A DNA stretch of 64,000 nt from positions 124,001 to 188,000 of the forward strand of contig JBAJFG010000373.1 of assembly GCA_037903475.1 (NCBI GenBank). Reading direction: 5' to 3'. The notes beneath the pieces are model-generated. The model ran no database searches. It was not told where the DNA came from and worked only from the letters and a program-made list of their open reading frames with translations. Numbering within the stretch: the stretch's first letter is position 1; each line of letters starts with the position of its first letter. The position numbers were made by a program, and so were the translations under genes. Positions 1 to 12,600 of the stretch are shown piece by piece. The DNA is from Ancylostoma caninum (lineage: Eukaryota > Nematoda > Chromadorea > Rhabditida > Ancylostomatidae).

Positions 1-587
1 TTGCCGCAGAAGGAGACGGACGTAAGAAAAGGCTATAGCTCGCCTTCCATCGACTTCACGATCCAGCCCAGAAAATTAATGGTACTATGTCATCTTCCCC
101 ATAAGAATGCATTTGAAAGCATTTCTATCTCACCGCATAATAAGCTAGAGGGTGTCAGCGGACCCTAGGAACATGATCGATGTGTTGTTCATAAAAATCC
201 AAGAGCTGACTTGATTATTGAAGCAGAAAATGCGTACATTTTAGCAACATAGCTCTGCTGCTGCAAAGAAAAATCCTGGTTTTCTCCAGCTATTCTAAAC
301 ATAAAAACTAGGAAACTCAAAGTGAAAATAGCAGTTTGTAAGTGCTGCGTCTCTAAAAAAACCATCTCTAGAAAAGGATGACAACTAATCACACAGGCGC
401 TGAAGAACCAAGAGTGCAGCTACTCTTAACATAGGACTTAGAATGTTCTGGAAACGGGAAAATTCCGGAAAATTTCACATGAGCGCGAAAATTTCCGTGG
501 GAGCTGCTCTAACCTAGGCTCAGCAGATAAAGGTCAAATGAAGATACAAACAAGATAAAAATCTAGGCACAGTGAGACTCAATCGTT

Positions 588-833
588 ATTGCACTACAGA
601 CAAAGGCCGCGCCGCATTACTTCTGCGGCGCGGTCGATCAGCGCGGCGATGATTCGATGAAGTAGTCGAGATTGCTGCTTTACTGGTTTCTCCCATTATT
701 AAGCGAATGCACATACATGAACAATCCATTGATGGAAGAAATAAACACAAAAGAAAACTGAAAACTTGAACCACAGCACCTAGCTGAACTGCCGCGCCGC
801 AAGGATGGTGCTGCGCGGCCTCCATTTGTCCTC
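588..833. repeat. MITE-like element with GC-rich inverted ends
   Basis: The left end (588-617, reading GCACTACAGACAAAGGCCGC onward) is roughly the reverse complement of the right end (806-833). Just inside the left end a perfect stem CCGCGCCGCA / TGCGGCGCGG closes on a 7-base loop. No open frame of note. Probably a non-autonomous DNA element; the family is unknown to me. Confidence 0.5.
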
Positions 834-1026
834 AGTGCATTCCAATGTGCTATATTCTCAGACATGGTTCTTATTTTCCGATAAGAGTAAAACTCTGTGA
901 ACCTCAAGACGCTCGGGTGAAAAAGAAAGGAAGATTATCAATAGTTGCGGTATAAAAAAAAATTTCACCCGTTACTATTACCGAGGTTACTTCCAAGCAT
1001 CTTCAAAAACACTTGCGAAAAGAGGG

Positions 1027-1800
1027 CTCGTTGCGTTTCTCACCCTGACAGCCGGCTAATAAGAGGTGTGAGCCAAGTGTGAAGCGCTTTTGGTAAGAGC
1101 TGGTACCAAATCAGCCAGATCGTACTAGTTGATCCTAAGGCAATCACAATCAATTCCCGCTCTGTTGCCTGCCATCATACCGACTGACGACTCTATATAC
1201 GCGACGATTCTCCAATGACAATTTCCACTCCAATGGAAAAAATTATTTCCAACCCAGCGTGCTCATTTTCTGTCAAAATTTTGAACATTTCAACATGACA
1301 CTTTAATTATTTTTCCTCCTTTCTGCATTTGAAGAACCCCTCGAAAATACCACTGCTACCACCTCTACCTCCAAGTACTTTTTGCTAATATTTACGATTA
1401 CTTTTTGGAGATAACAACATGGGATGGATAAATTGCAAAGAAAGGAATGATACAGGCTTTTTGACGGATTTAGTGCGAAAAAAAATACATCGATAGATAA
1501 ATACATGAATAAATAAATTTTGACAAGCATCACAGCAAAGGTTTCAGCCAATTCTCCCGAACGCTACTCCACGAAAACGAAGAATTAGCTTAAATCGGTG
1601 TCAGAGAAGAAGGATCTTCACTATATGGAGCTGCTCGTCGCACCGCGATGATCGCATGCCGCAACGCCACAGAGGGTTGAGATTGCTCAGTGGTCGATCA
1701 GGCAGATCCGTCGGTTTGATGCCAGCCTTTGCCAAAGGCGCTTCACACTTGCCTCGCACCTTTAATGAGCCGGCTGTCGGGGTGAGAATCGCCACTCAGC
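1027..1800. repeat. Dispersed repeat in two inverted copies (about 1027-1160 and 1665-1800)
   Basis: The segment around 1040-1160 and the reverse complement of 1665-1795 match over about 130 bases, sharing GACAGCCGGCT and CAAGTGTGAAGCGC, by eye at roughly 75-80 percent identity. The about 500 bases between them show no coding signal. The short frames read on either strand of the second copy are by-products of a GC-rich repeat, not genes. Confidence 0.6.
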
Positions 1801-2282
1801 CGCGAAAAGACAGTCTGATTTTTGTGGCTTCGAGAGTAGCTGTTTAAAGGATAACTCGTTCAGAAGACAGGAAACTCATGACTACCAATGACAATGACAA
1901 AAAGCATACAGTAGCCCACACTAGTGCTCTACTGCGTAACACGTCAGACATGGTGGTTTGAAACACTAGAAGAACTTAAACAAGCAAAAAATTGCTACCT
2001 TTTATAGGCTACTTTTATGGTCTTTTCATGATCACGATATCCACGCAGAATTCATCCCAAAATTTTCATCAGAGGTGCAATGTGATCTTTAAAAATACGG
2101 ACGGGTTCATGTCACTAGTGATCAAGTTAAAGACAAGACCAGCTGTTGAAAAGCGTAATTTAAACAAACAACAACTACTGTGGATGAAAATGGACGTCAC
2201 CAAAAAAAACACTTGTAAAATTCAATTCTATACATTTAAACCTAGTTCAATTTTGACGGTGGACTCGTAAAAAACAAAGTAT

Positions 2283-3121
2283 AGTCCTTCTGCGCAATCG
2301 GTAGAAAATTTTCTAGCGCGCCGAGCCTGCAGCGCGTGCGCGGCGCGGCCCGCTGGTAACAGCGGTCCGATGTCCTCGATCAGCTGTTCGAGGACACCTT
2401 TCGTCAGGTATTGGCCCAGGTATGCGCTTTTCGTCTATTTTCTCTATTAATACTAGTACTTTGGACTGTTGAGGCCTGTGGCTGACCGATATTGATCGGA
2501 CGGCCCCGCATGCCTCGTTTTTTGCAGGTATCGTTTTTCTTTGCTTCTCGATGTTTTTTCATTTGTTTTTGGCCCCGTAGAAAGCCGCTCGTCCCAGGTA
2601 GCCTCTTCTTTTTAGGAAAGAGGACCCTGGGACGTGGCGGCTGATAACGGGCCCTCTTAATTAGGAAAAACATGCGAGGAAAATAAGGAAAAAACGACGA
2701 CCATGCGAACAGGGACGGAACGTCAAAGATTCCGAACAAAATAAAAGGCCCCGTTACCAGCCACCACGTCTCAGGGTCCTTTTTCCTACAAGGAAGAGGC
2801 TACCTGGGACAAGCAGCTTTCTACAGGGCCAAAAACAAATGAAAAAACATTGAAAAGCAAAGAAAAACGATACCTGCAAAAAAAAACGAGGCATGCGGGG
2901 CCGTCCGATCAATATCGGTCAGCCACAGGCCTCAACAGTCCAAAGTACTCCAACTAATAGAGATAATAGACGAAAAGCGCATACCTGGGCCAATACCTGA
3001 CGAAAGGTGTCCTCGAACAGCTGATCGAGGACACCGGACCGCTGTTACCAGCGGGCCGCGCCGCGCACGCGCCGCAGGTTTGGGGCGCTCGAAAATTTTC
3101 TACCGATTGCGCAGAAGGACT
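2283..3121. mobile_element. Large foldback (long inverted-repeat) element
   Basis: The left arm (about 2283-2653) starts AGTCCTTCTGCGCAATCGG. The right arm (about 2748-3121) ends with its exact reverse complement, and the arms pair almost throughout with a few small indels. Long blocks, such as the one around the GATATTGATCGGAC motif (2488 and its mirror near 2905), are almost identical, which suggests a young or gene-converted element. The spacer is about 94 bases. No transposase is encoded and no clear target-site duplication is seen. A read-through transcript would fold into a hairpin of about 370 bp. It sits about 550 bases beyond the 3' end of the MetAP1 gene. Confidence 0.85.
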
Positions 3122-3674
3122 GTAGTTTGTTGAACATAAAATGAGCGGAACAATAGAACAATTAGGTGAGCTTACCAACAGAGGCACCCACAATTTCGAA
3201 AATTTCCCGGGAGCTAATGGAAAGTCAATCGCTGCCGGACGACGCGGCTCAATGCCTTCCGCAAAATTCGCTCTTTAAATAGCCTTTGCTTGCATGTCGG
3301 ACCATAATTATCCAATTCAAGTACGCCCTCCGAAGCCTTTCGAGCCGCCAATAGCCCTCATAATCCACTTCACTGCGTTCAACACTAATCGAATCACCTT
3401 TATGGAAACAAATCACAATGCTTGAAACAAAAGACAATGCAGAATGCCACTGAAGGAATAACACTTCGAGCATAACGCATGCTGAGGCACCAAAGGTTTT
3501 TCCACGGTTCCAAAAAGAACCAAGCACGTAAATTTACCATATAATACAAGCAATAAAATAATTTTCGGCATAAAACCAAGTAAGTTGATTAACAGAAATC
3601 TACGAAGGTTTCACTGAAGTACAAAGTTGCCTACAAAGATTTGGCGAATGAGGTAGTGACGCACTGAATCGAGT
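3122..3674. other. 3' flank of MetAP1, no gene seen
   Basis: AT-rich intergenic sequence between the foldback element and the MetAP1 stop codon. I saw no canonical AATAAA within about 150 bases of the stop on the minus strand, so the gene probably uses a variant poly(A) signal. Confidence 0.4.
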
Positions 3675-6600
3675 TTACTTGCTATAGTATTGGTCGATTT
3701 GATCCATGAACCACGGCCGATTTCCCTCACGAGCAGTTAGGATATCGCAGCCGTTTTCAGTTACGAGAAGAGTTTGTTCGAACTGCGCAGAGCGTTTCCC
3801 ATCGGTCTGAAAACAACAATAACCAAAAATGAAGATGATTTTCTGTCGTTACTACTTATTTATCAACATTCTATCAGTTTTGCCTCCTTTTGGTAGCTTT
3901 TTTTGTGGCTGTAACTCAGTTTGACACTATTCCACTTGTTCTTGGCCTAGAAATTCGGAAGACTTTTTTCACTGAAATTTTCTCCAAGAGGTTATTTGGC
4001 ATGCTGACCGTGAATACCGCGCTCATTTCGCAAAGCTAACGCAACGTTGTAGGGTTACACTAGTTACACGATAAGTACGGTGTCTCAGTGGATCTTCAGA
4101 AACTCTTCATAGAGGAAATAAAAAATGCTGATTACAGCTGGCCTATCCGATTTCTAATTTAGACGACATTTGATAACCTTTCAATCTTTTAAAAATAAAT
4201 CCGGCTGGCCGTGTCTTTTTTTCGGCAAACTTTTTCCTTCCAAACCCTTTACTCAAGTGAGATCGAGCTTGCTTCTGTCGCCGTTCAACATCAGAACATT
4301 TAGCACCTTCCTGTTCGAGACTATTAATGTGATTCGGTATGAATTTTTATCAAATTAAAAACATAATACCGTAACGGCAGTCCAGTCATCGGGCCAGCGG
4401 TCATCATGGTAGCTGCCAGCGTTAATCATTGGTTCGATGGTGAACGAATTACCCGCTTTCATAACACCCGTAGCAGAATTCTCTGAAAAAGAACAACATC
4501 GTTAAAAAAAACAGCACAAATTTCAACTGAACGGAACTGAGGAAGACAAACTAAAAAAGCTACTTTGCAGGGTCTTAAAAAACACAAGGTCTGCGTTTTT
4601 CTCATTTCGCGACTATGAAAATCTGATGTTCGGGGCTACGAACCACCAGTAACACTCAGAATATAACTGTCACAGGAACCCTATGTAGACGAAAATAGGG
4701 AGATTAACACTAACAGGGGAAAATAAAACAAACACTCCCAATAATGCAAAAACGGCAATTATACAGAGTGGGACATAAATATGGTAACAAGAAAAATGTA
4801 CACCAAAATAGAATTTATATGTAATTTGAAACATAGTAGGAGCAGGAATTATGTTGACTCATTTTCAATTTAATATTTAACAAGGCAACATTTCACCCTT
4901 GTCAGCTTCGACATAGGACCCAAGATGCTGAGTGAAGTCGCTGATCGCGGCGCGGAAGTGGTTGGAGTTCAGGTCCTCCAACATTTTTTTTTGAAGTGCT
5001 TAACCAACTGATCCAAATTATGAGGAGGTCATTAATAATCCCTGGCCTCGGGTATCACCAAAGCCTACTAACCCTCCTGATGACCCAAGCAAATGGTGGT
5101 CATTCGATGGAACAATAAGGGCATAAAAAATATTTTTAACTGAGTTCTGAATTAAACACTACTTGTGGGCCGGAGCACTGTTCCGATAAAACGCAAAAGA
5201 ACATCTCAAGTGAATCTAACTTCAAGGCAAAACAATTTTCTTCACAAGAGAAACGAGCGCTGCTACCGTATTTTTGGCCCACCCGGTACAAGGAATGAAA
5301 CTGCTACATTAGGTGATTGTTTACCTCCATGCTCAAATAGGACAAGGTTATAGCCAATGAAGGAGGAATGAAGAGTAAAGAATTGAACACATATTTTTCA
5401 CTTCCTTTCGCGGCTAAGAACTATACTGATTGTGTGACTTCTTAGGTGCCCCGATACCGAAGCCTTTGATCAGCATTTCCCAAGAAGGTTCCAAAAGAAC
5501 TGAGACTCTAGAAATGGAGTAGCTGATGGCATACAAGAACAATTAGACGACTGAGGATTGGTAAACAGAGAGGGAAGCAGGTAGAGTAAACTACAGGAGC
5601 AAACTTCCGTTCGCATCAAGCAATATCTAAATAGGTCTTCTCATTTGGAGTGAGGCTTAATATTAGAAATGCGTGAAAGGAAGTTCCGAAAGATATAATA
5701 AAAGCAAGGAGCAGAAAACTGTTTTCTTAGAAACGACATTTAACACATTCGCGACAAGGCAGATTTCCCACTCAGGGTCACTTGGGACCAAAGCGAGTTT
5801 GCGCTTGTTTCTCACCGAATTTGCGAGAATTAGGGCATATTTGACATGCTGATCACAATTATGCCATCTATTTTACTTGGTAAAGCACTTATGTAGTGGT
5901 ACTGTATCTATACTGTAGAAACTGTAGAAAGACCTTTTTCTATCAGAATTCAACCAAAATTTGCACAGGAGGGTAATTCACAAACAGATTAAGAATATGA
6001 AATCCATTGTCTACCGTATCGCTTCACTGCAGGGAAAACGGATCTCAAATTCGTGTTCAGTATGCCAGAAACCTGCCAACGTTTCACTGAATTTGGTGAA
6101 CAAAATGCACCTACAGTATGTCTACAGTAACCATACGATAATGCTACAGTAGCCTTAGAGAACTGCTCTACGGTGCAGGACTGACGGCGTATTTATGTTC
6201 AGCACGTCATATAACTCCAAAGTTCAAATTTGCTGTAGATGCTGTGAGAAAATACATCAACAGCATCTACAACATTTCAAATTTGCTGTAGATGCTGTGA
6301 GAAAATACATCAACAGCATCTACAACATGACTACAGTAACCCTACAGTACCACAGTTACGGTACAAAATGGATGGCATTTCCGTGTTCAGCGGGTAGAAT
6401 AACCGCTAGGGCCAGAATTTGGGGGGGGGGCTCCACCTAAGAAAAAGGGATAAAACGGATACGACCCACCGGTGGGTCGTATTGTCTCCTACGTAACTTC
6501 CCGTACGACCCACCAGTGGGTCGTATTGTCCGTTATGTGTTAAAAAAATGGGCTCGTGTTGCAAACTATACATAGTTCGCGTCAATTTGCGAATATGACT

Positions 6601-9600
6601 ACAAGTTTTCAATTCAAACACTGCATAGCACTGAAGAAAAGTAGCCAAAAGCAGAGATGGCGGCACGAGAGCAACAAAGAAGTCTTCACATTGTGAAGGG
6701 ACTTCAAAACATCCACTGATAATTTAGGACGTGCATGCAAAACCTCCTAGAGATAATTTTGCTGTTGTAGTACTAATCTATGAATACGCAAAGTACAGCA
6801 TCATCGCAGCGAAAGCAGCCTTGACGCGTCCTCCACACCTAGATATCGTTGACACGCCTAGTGGTAGCTAGGGGATGGATGAGTGCACCTTACATGCCAT
6901 TTCATGACTACATTGCATAACCAGACTGATTTTCACATATCTGACATAAACTGCTATGTCCAGAAATAATGGCGCGTTTTTGCGTTGACTTTTTCTTCCA
7001 TAACTCTAATGAACGGAAACCTCGGCGGACTATGTAATTCCTTTGATTAGCAGGGATGATTGCACATTGTATGAGCAGGTTCCTGAGGTTCTGCGCAGAG
7101 AACTCGGAAAACTCACTAGCGAAAAAAAGAGGATTTTCATTCTCAGATCGTCAACTTCGGCGAATTTGTTTTTGTGGGAGAGTGGATTTGGGAGCTGGGG
7201 AAAACGGCAGAAATAAGAGATTTTTCTGGGGAATACGATGGCTATTTGAACGTTTCCTAGCCAAGTCATCAAAATTTAGGACAGCTCTCGGAAACACTTT
7301 GGCCATGAGGTGGGGCGTAGAATATGAGCTCTTATACATCTCGAACACTTTTTCTCCGCGCCTTTTCAGAGAAAATAACAGCAATACTGGTGAATAGCTC
7401 TTTCTAAAAAGCAGCTTGAAAAGAATCATCTACCTGGAATCCTAGAAATGACGAGGAAAATCCTTCAACAAGTGCTCATCCACACTTCCTCAACAGACAA
7501 AGCTCACATATGAAGTAAGTACCAACATTCTGACCTAATACAAAGGAATTGTTCTTTTTTCTGTATTGCTTGCAGCTCTGCAGAAAAATCCTTGAAATAA
7601 AAATGGAAAACGAGATTTTTGGAAATTTTTGATTGTTCCGTGACCCCTAACTTTTTCCGAAATTTACACCTACTCATACCTACAACACAAGAGAGCTTGC
7701 TTTCCTCTATAGGTGTGTGATCATATCTGGATTTCATACTATATCTAAAGAAAATTGCATGGTTTTGAAAAAAGTGCGCCACTTCTACATCAAGCTAAAA
7801 TCAAGTAAAGTATTACTGGAACCGTCTTGGACTACCCGGAGAATAACAAGAGTACAAGAAATACAATTGTACACACAGGAGTGCGTAAGTACACTGTGTG
7901 TGCGGTGTCAATAATGCGTCCATAAATGATACTCTCAAACTCACTCTCACTACAACTCTCAAAGCTAGGATTGCAGTGACAAGCAAACAATCACGTTTAA
8001 GCATAACATCGAAAGAAGTGCAGGGTTATTAACTGAATGTCCGAGGTCAACATAGAACGGGATGTCAAGAATGTTAACTTGTAGGAGCGACGAAAAGCAG
8101 TAAAGATACACAAATCATCTAAGACAGAAGGGATGTATTTTAGAACGAAGGAATGAGAACAAGGGCCTAAAATAAGCATATAACATTTTAAAAAGAATTT
8201 GGGCAACTTGAGACCAATGAACGAAGTATAGTTGTCTACAGCAAAGGTTCAAAATTGGGATGTGTTGTGGAATGATTAAGATGAAGAAATCGCCACAGTA
8301 TATCCTAGGCAATTTTAAAGCAAAAAATCAGGATGTGCATATCTTCGTTGCACCCCCAAGGAGCAACAGCATCACGAAAGCTACACAAAACTGATGTGAG
8401 CAGAGCAAATTACAAACAAGGACCACGACGACGCTTCATTCAATTGTAGAATTCATATTCATACCTATGATTCCTAGCCAGGACAAGGTGTTCCATGCAA
8501 AAACCTCGGCGTACGACACTGAGAAATACACAGCTCATGTATCCGAGTTGACAAATACGTTTTTTTTTATTAGTTTTCATGTGCGTTCGAAATAACAAGA
8601 AGAAAATTATGTCTATGCGGAAGAAATTGTATTGAGAAAGTTATATTGAAAAAAAAGATCTACTAACTTGCGTAATGAGGTATGTTTGGAGCCGTGTGGA
8701 AAAGCCTAAAAGGATGCCGATAATATTCAGAACAGAATTCAACGCTAAAAGTCATTCCCACCTGTGAATTCCATGTCCACAGTAGGCTTTAACAACGGAA
8801 AATCCATTGGCATTGGCATGCTTCTGGATTACATTTCCAATTTCACGGAATTTCACACCGGGTCTAACTAAAGAAGGAATTATACATAGATAAAGGTGAC
8901 AAAGAACAAAACTTACCAATAGCAATTGCTTGTTGTAAGCACTCGTAAGTGACACGAACGAGCTTTCTCGATTCTTCATCCACTTTATCACCCACCAAAA
9001 ACGTCTCGTTCAAGTCTCCATGAAATCCTCTGTGGTATACAGTGACATCAACTGAAGCAAATTCAAGATTAGCTTATAAGTGAAAGAAAACTATAGGGAC
9101 ACCTTCATTACCATTACACAGGTCACCGTTTTCCAGAACACGCAAATCTGGTATTCCATGGCAGATGACCTCGTTTACGGAAGTACAGCAACTTTTTGGG
9201 AAGTTATGATACCTGGAGTCAAACCAATCGACCAAGTTTACACGGATATAGACGAATGCACTCTCACCCCAGTGGACTAGGATAACAATCCCTCTCAATA
9301 CAGGCTTCATGTACAACACGGTCGATCTCATCTGTTGTTACACCAGGTGCGCACGCCTTCGCAGCTTCGTTCAATACCTCTCTTCCAAGACGGCATGCCA
9401 CACGAAGACCCTCTTTTTCTTCGTCATCCAGGACCTAGATTTCTACGTAAAATGCGCCCCCGTGATGCCATGCAAGAAAAGTCACTTGCCTTCACTTCTC
9501 TATTCTTCTTAGCCTGTCTTTCCTCAAATGAAACACCTTCGGGATGGAAAGCGTAATCAGGCCGTGCAATTGACTGCGGCACAGTTCTTTTTGGTGTTAG

Positions 9601-12600
9601 CTTTGCCGGGCGAAGTGGGCCAGTGAACTAAAAATTTTCCATCCTTATTATGAAAATGAGAACATCCCTTCTATCTCGACATCGGTTTATCAAGAGAGAC
9701 GTCAAACAGCGAACATTTGTATTAAACTCAAGAATTCAGCAACAATTTCAGTGATGAAGGCCTGATTCTTTGAATGTAAGCAAAAAAAGCTTACGTTGTA
9801 ATTAGGCCACGGATTGTAAGGTGCATTCGGATCCGTGTGTTGGTTTTTATGCACAGCCCAGTTCGCCTTGAAGCATGACTAAAAACTGATTGATTACCAG
9901 GCTATCTGCACATAGAGTGACTTAATCACATGTGCATGAATAAGTGTTCCAGTATCTAATATAGAGTCGCATCAACTACGCACACAGCAGTTAAACTATT
10001 AAACAAACAGTTAAACAGTTAGATAAATACATACATACACCAGATGTTCCCTCACAATACATTGTGAACAACTATCACAAAACATTTAAATCAGTTGCTT
10101 GGAGCAAATCCGTTGAAAAAAAAACAGATACAGGGCCGGTCAACCACTCTTGCACCACAGAATACCGCCCATCTGATCTGCCGCAGCGCAGCACCTACGC
10201 GAAGCGGCAGACCAGCTGGATGCTGTTGCTGTCTGGCGGTGTTTTCCAGCGTTGCCTCTGTGTCTTGGTCTTGATCCGGAAATGCTCGGGTGAAAACATG
10301 AGCAAAACATCAATACTGGCAACACCCTACAAACACAGCACCAGATATTCTGCCACATCGCAATGGGGCGCGCGACAGAACAGGCGGCCGGTATTTTGTG
10401 ATTCATGAGTAGTCTATGTACGGTTTCTTTCACTACAAAAGGTAGAAGAAGAGACCCCAGAAGGATAAACGATATGAGAAAGTGTGCAGAAATTTGTGCA
10501 GAAACTGGAGTGAATGGCGAGGAAGGGAATGAACATTTACGAACACTCAATTATTGAAGAACACAATACATATGGGGTGGACAGAATCATGAATGAACGA
10601 AAATACAGTAAAATGCGCACATAGGCGTTACTTATGGTTGATGCGCGTCAAATTTGCCGCGGTGATGTACAATGCAGAATGGAGAAGAGAAGAGAATTCT
10701 TGGCAGGAAGCGGGTGTTCCTGGTTTTGCCGTCGCGATGGCCGCGCGAACAAAACTGCGTTCTGGTCTTCGACGCCTCGAGGTTCTGATCTTCGCCGCAT
10801 CGTTCTGATCTTCGCCGCATACTCCGTGGAGTTTCTGGCCGACGCGTCAAATTTGACGCGGCTCACCCATAAATACCAGGGCTGTGCGTTAGGAAAATTT
10901 CAGATTTCGTTAATCCGTTAATTCGTTACGCTAGGCCAAAAATGGCCGTTACGCGTTAATGCGTTAATTCCATAATCCGTTAACTCGTTAGAAGACGGAT
11001 TTTTGAAAATTTTGATGAAGATTTGATGGAAAAATTTTGATGAGTCAAGATGAAAGCATTTGAAATGATAATTTCTCTTCAGAAAAAAAAAAACAAACAT
11101 GCCGTCAGACCACTGAAAAAGAAGACATGAAAGAGGTTCTTTTGTTTAGGACTTGGGTAATTTTGCTCAACAATTTTCAGAATAAATCATTGGCAATATG
11201 AAAGGATGAGGATTCTTGAAGGCAGCACCTACGTAAAATTTGGTCATCGTGATTTAGCTGTAATTCTAGGTTTCTTGCGATGATGAACACGAATACATTG
11301 ATCAATTTTGTCCGAAGCTGCGGAAAACGCGGTCTGAAAGCACCCGTTCCGATCCTTGAGAAAAGAGTGGCCGAGTTGGAACGGGTAAAGTTAGGTGTGA
11401 TGGGTGAAAATCGGTATGGAAAACAAGCTTTATCAAAAAGAAAGGCAGCAAACAGAATAACCGATCGGCATTGATGCAATAACTCATCCAGAGATAGAGG
11501 GAGATCTATCTACGCTTCTACATCTCGACAACGCTGATGTCTACTACGGTACCAGTTTTCTTTCGTTGGTTTGTTAGGGCCATTGTTCAGGGACCTAATA
11601 CTCAAAATCTAAGAGAACTATGGTGGGTGCTGCCTTCAAGATCTTTGGCTTCATAAAAGAAAGTGAGAGATCCAAAGGACAATGCGCTCATGCGCACCTC
11701 GGAATCTCAGTATAAGTATGTTATGGTGCAAAGAGAGCAGTTCTACCAAGTTTTCTACCGTCAAACTGGTTGTTATATCAAACGTAATGGAGCCTGCTAT
11801 TGAGAAGAAATTCTCGCACTCAGTTCGGAAAGGTATTTATATGCCAGCATTTTGATATGATGGAATTTCGAGGTGTTAATATCGCTCCTGCAATATTTCC
11901 GAGGGTCAATAGAGAATCCATTTCCCAAAATAGTTGCAGATTTATGAAAGTTCTCATTAGTATATTTAATCTCAATAATTGTATAGCTCTAACCACCGCC
12001 GTAGCTTGGGTGCCTTACTGCGGATCATATTTCACAATCGTCATGATTATCTGTATGATCTGCTGTGCATTGTGAGGAGGTTGTACAGAGCAAGTAGAGT
12101 ACGCATTTCAGATACTATTTGGTCTATTAACGAAATGGATCCTAACGGATTTTTGGGGATTTTCGTTAATTCGTTAATTGGTTACGTTGGGCCAAAAATG
12201 GCCGTTAGGCGTTAATGCGTTAATTCGTTACGTTAGTAATAGACAACCGTGATAAATACCGCCATAGTCAGATAAAAAATAACGCAACTGCGTTAGGCAG
12301 CAAAGACAAAGCACAGGTAAATCAATGTGTAATGCGAAAACAAACCAATATAGTTGACGAGCGATGAACCAAAGGAGCTAGAGGAACTCGGAGGTAAAAC
12401 GAAACAGATGAAAGCACCGGGAGAGTAGTAAATAAATCTTTTGGCTCTCTATGCTTCCCAAAAGAAAAAATAAGACCCCTAATAAGATAGATAATGTAGT
12501 CCTTGCCCATAAAGATATCGTACAAGGCTTTTTGTACCTCTCCAGATCATAGTGATGAGCAGGAACTCTTCTACTACACAAATCTTCTGGTTTTATAAAC

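Noticed and set aside
2404..2739. 111-codon frame in the foldback
   Set aside because: Runs along one arm and the spacer of a foldback element; the low-complexity basic text is not protein-like.
10140..10550. 136-codon minus-strand frame with hydrophobic and Ser-rich stretches
   Set aside because: It lies across a MITE in MetAP1 intron 1, starts at a non-ATG codon and shows no domain; a by-product of GC-rich repeat sequence.
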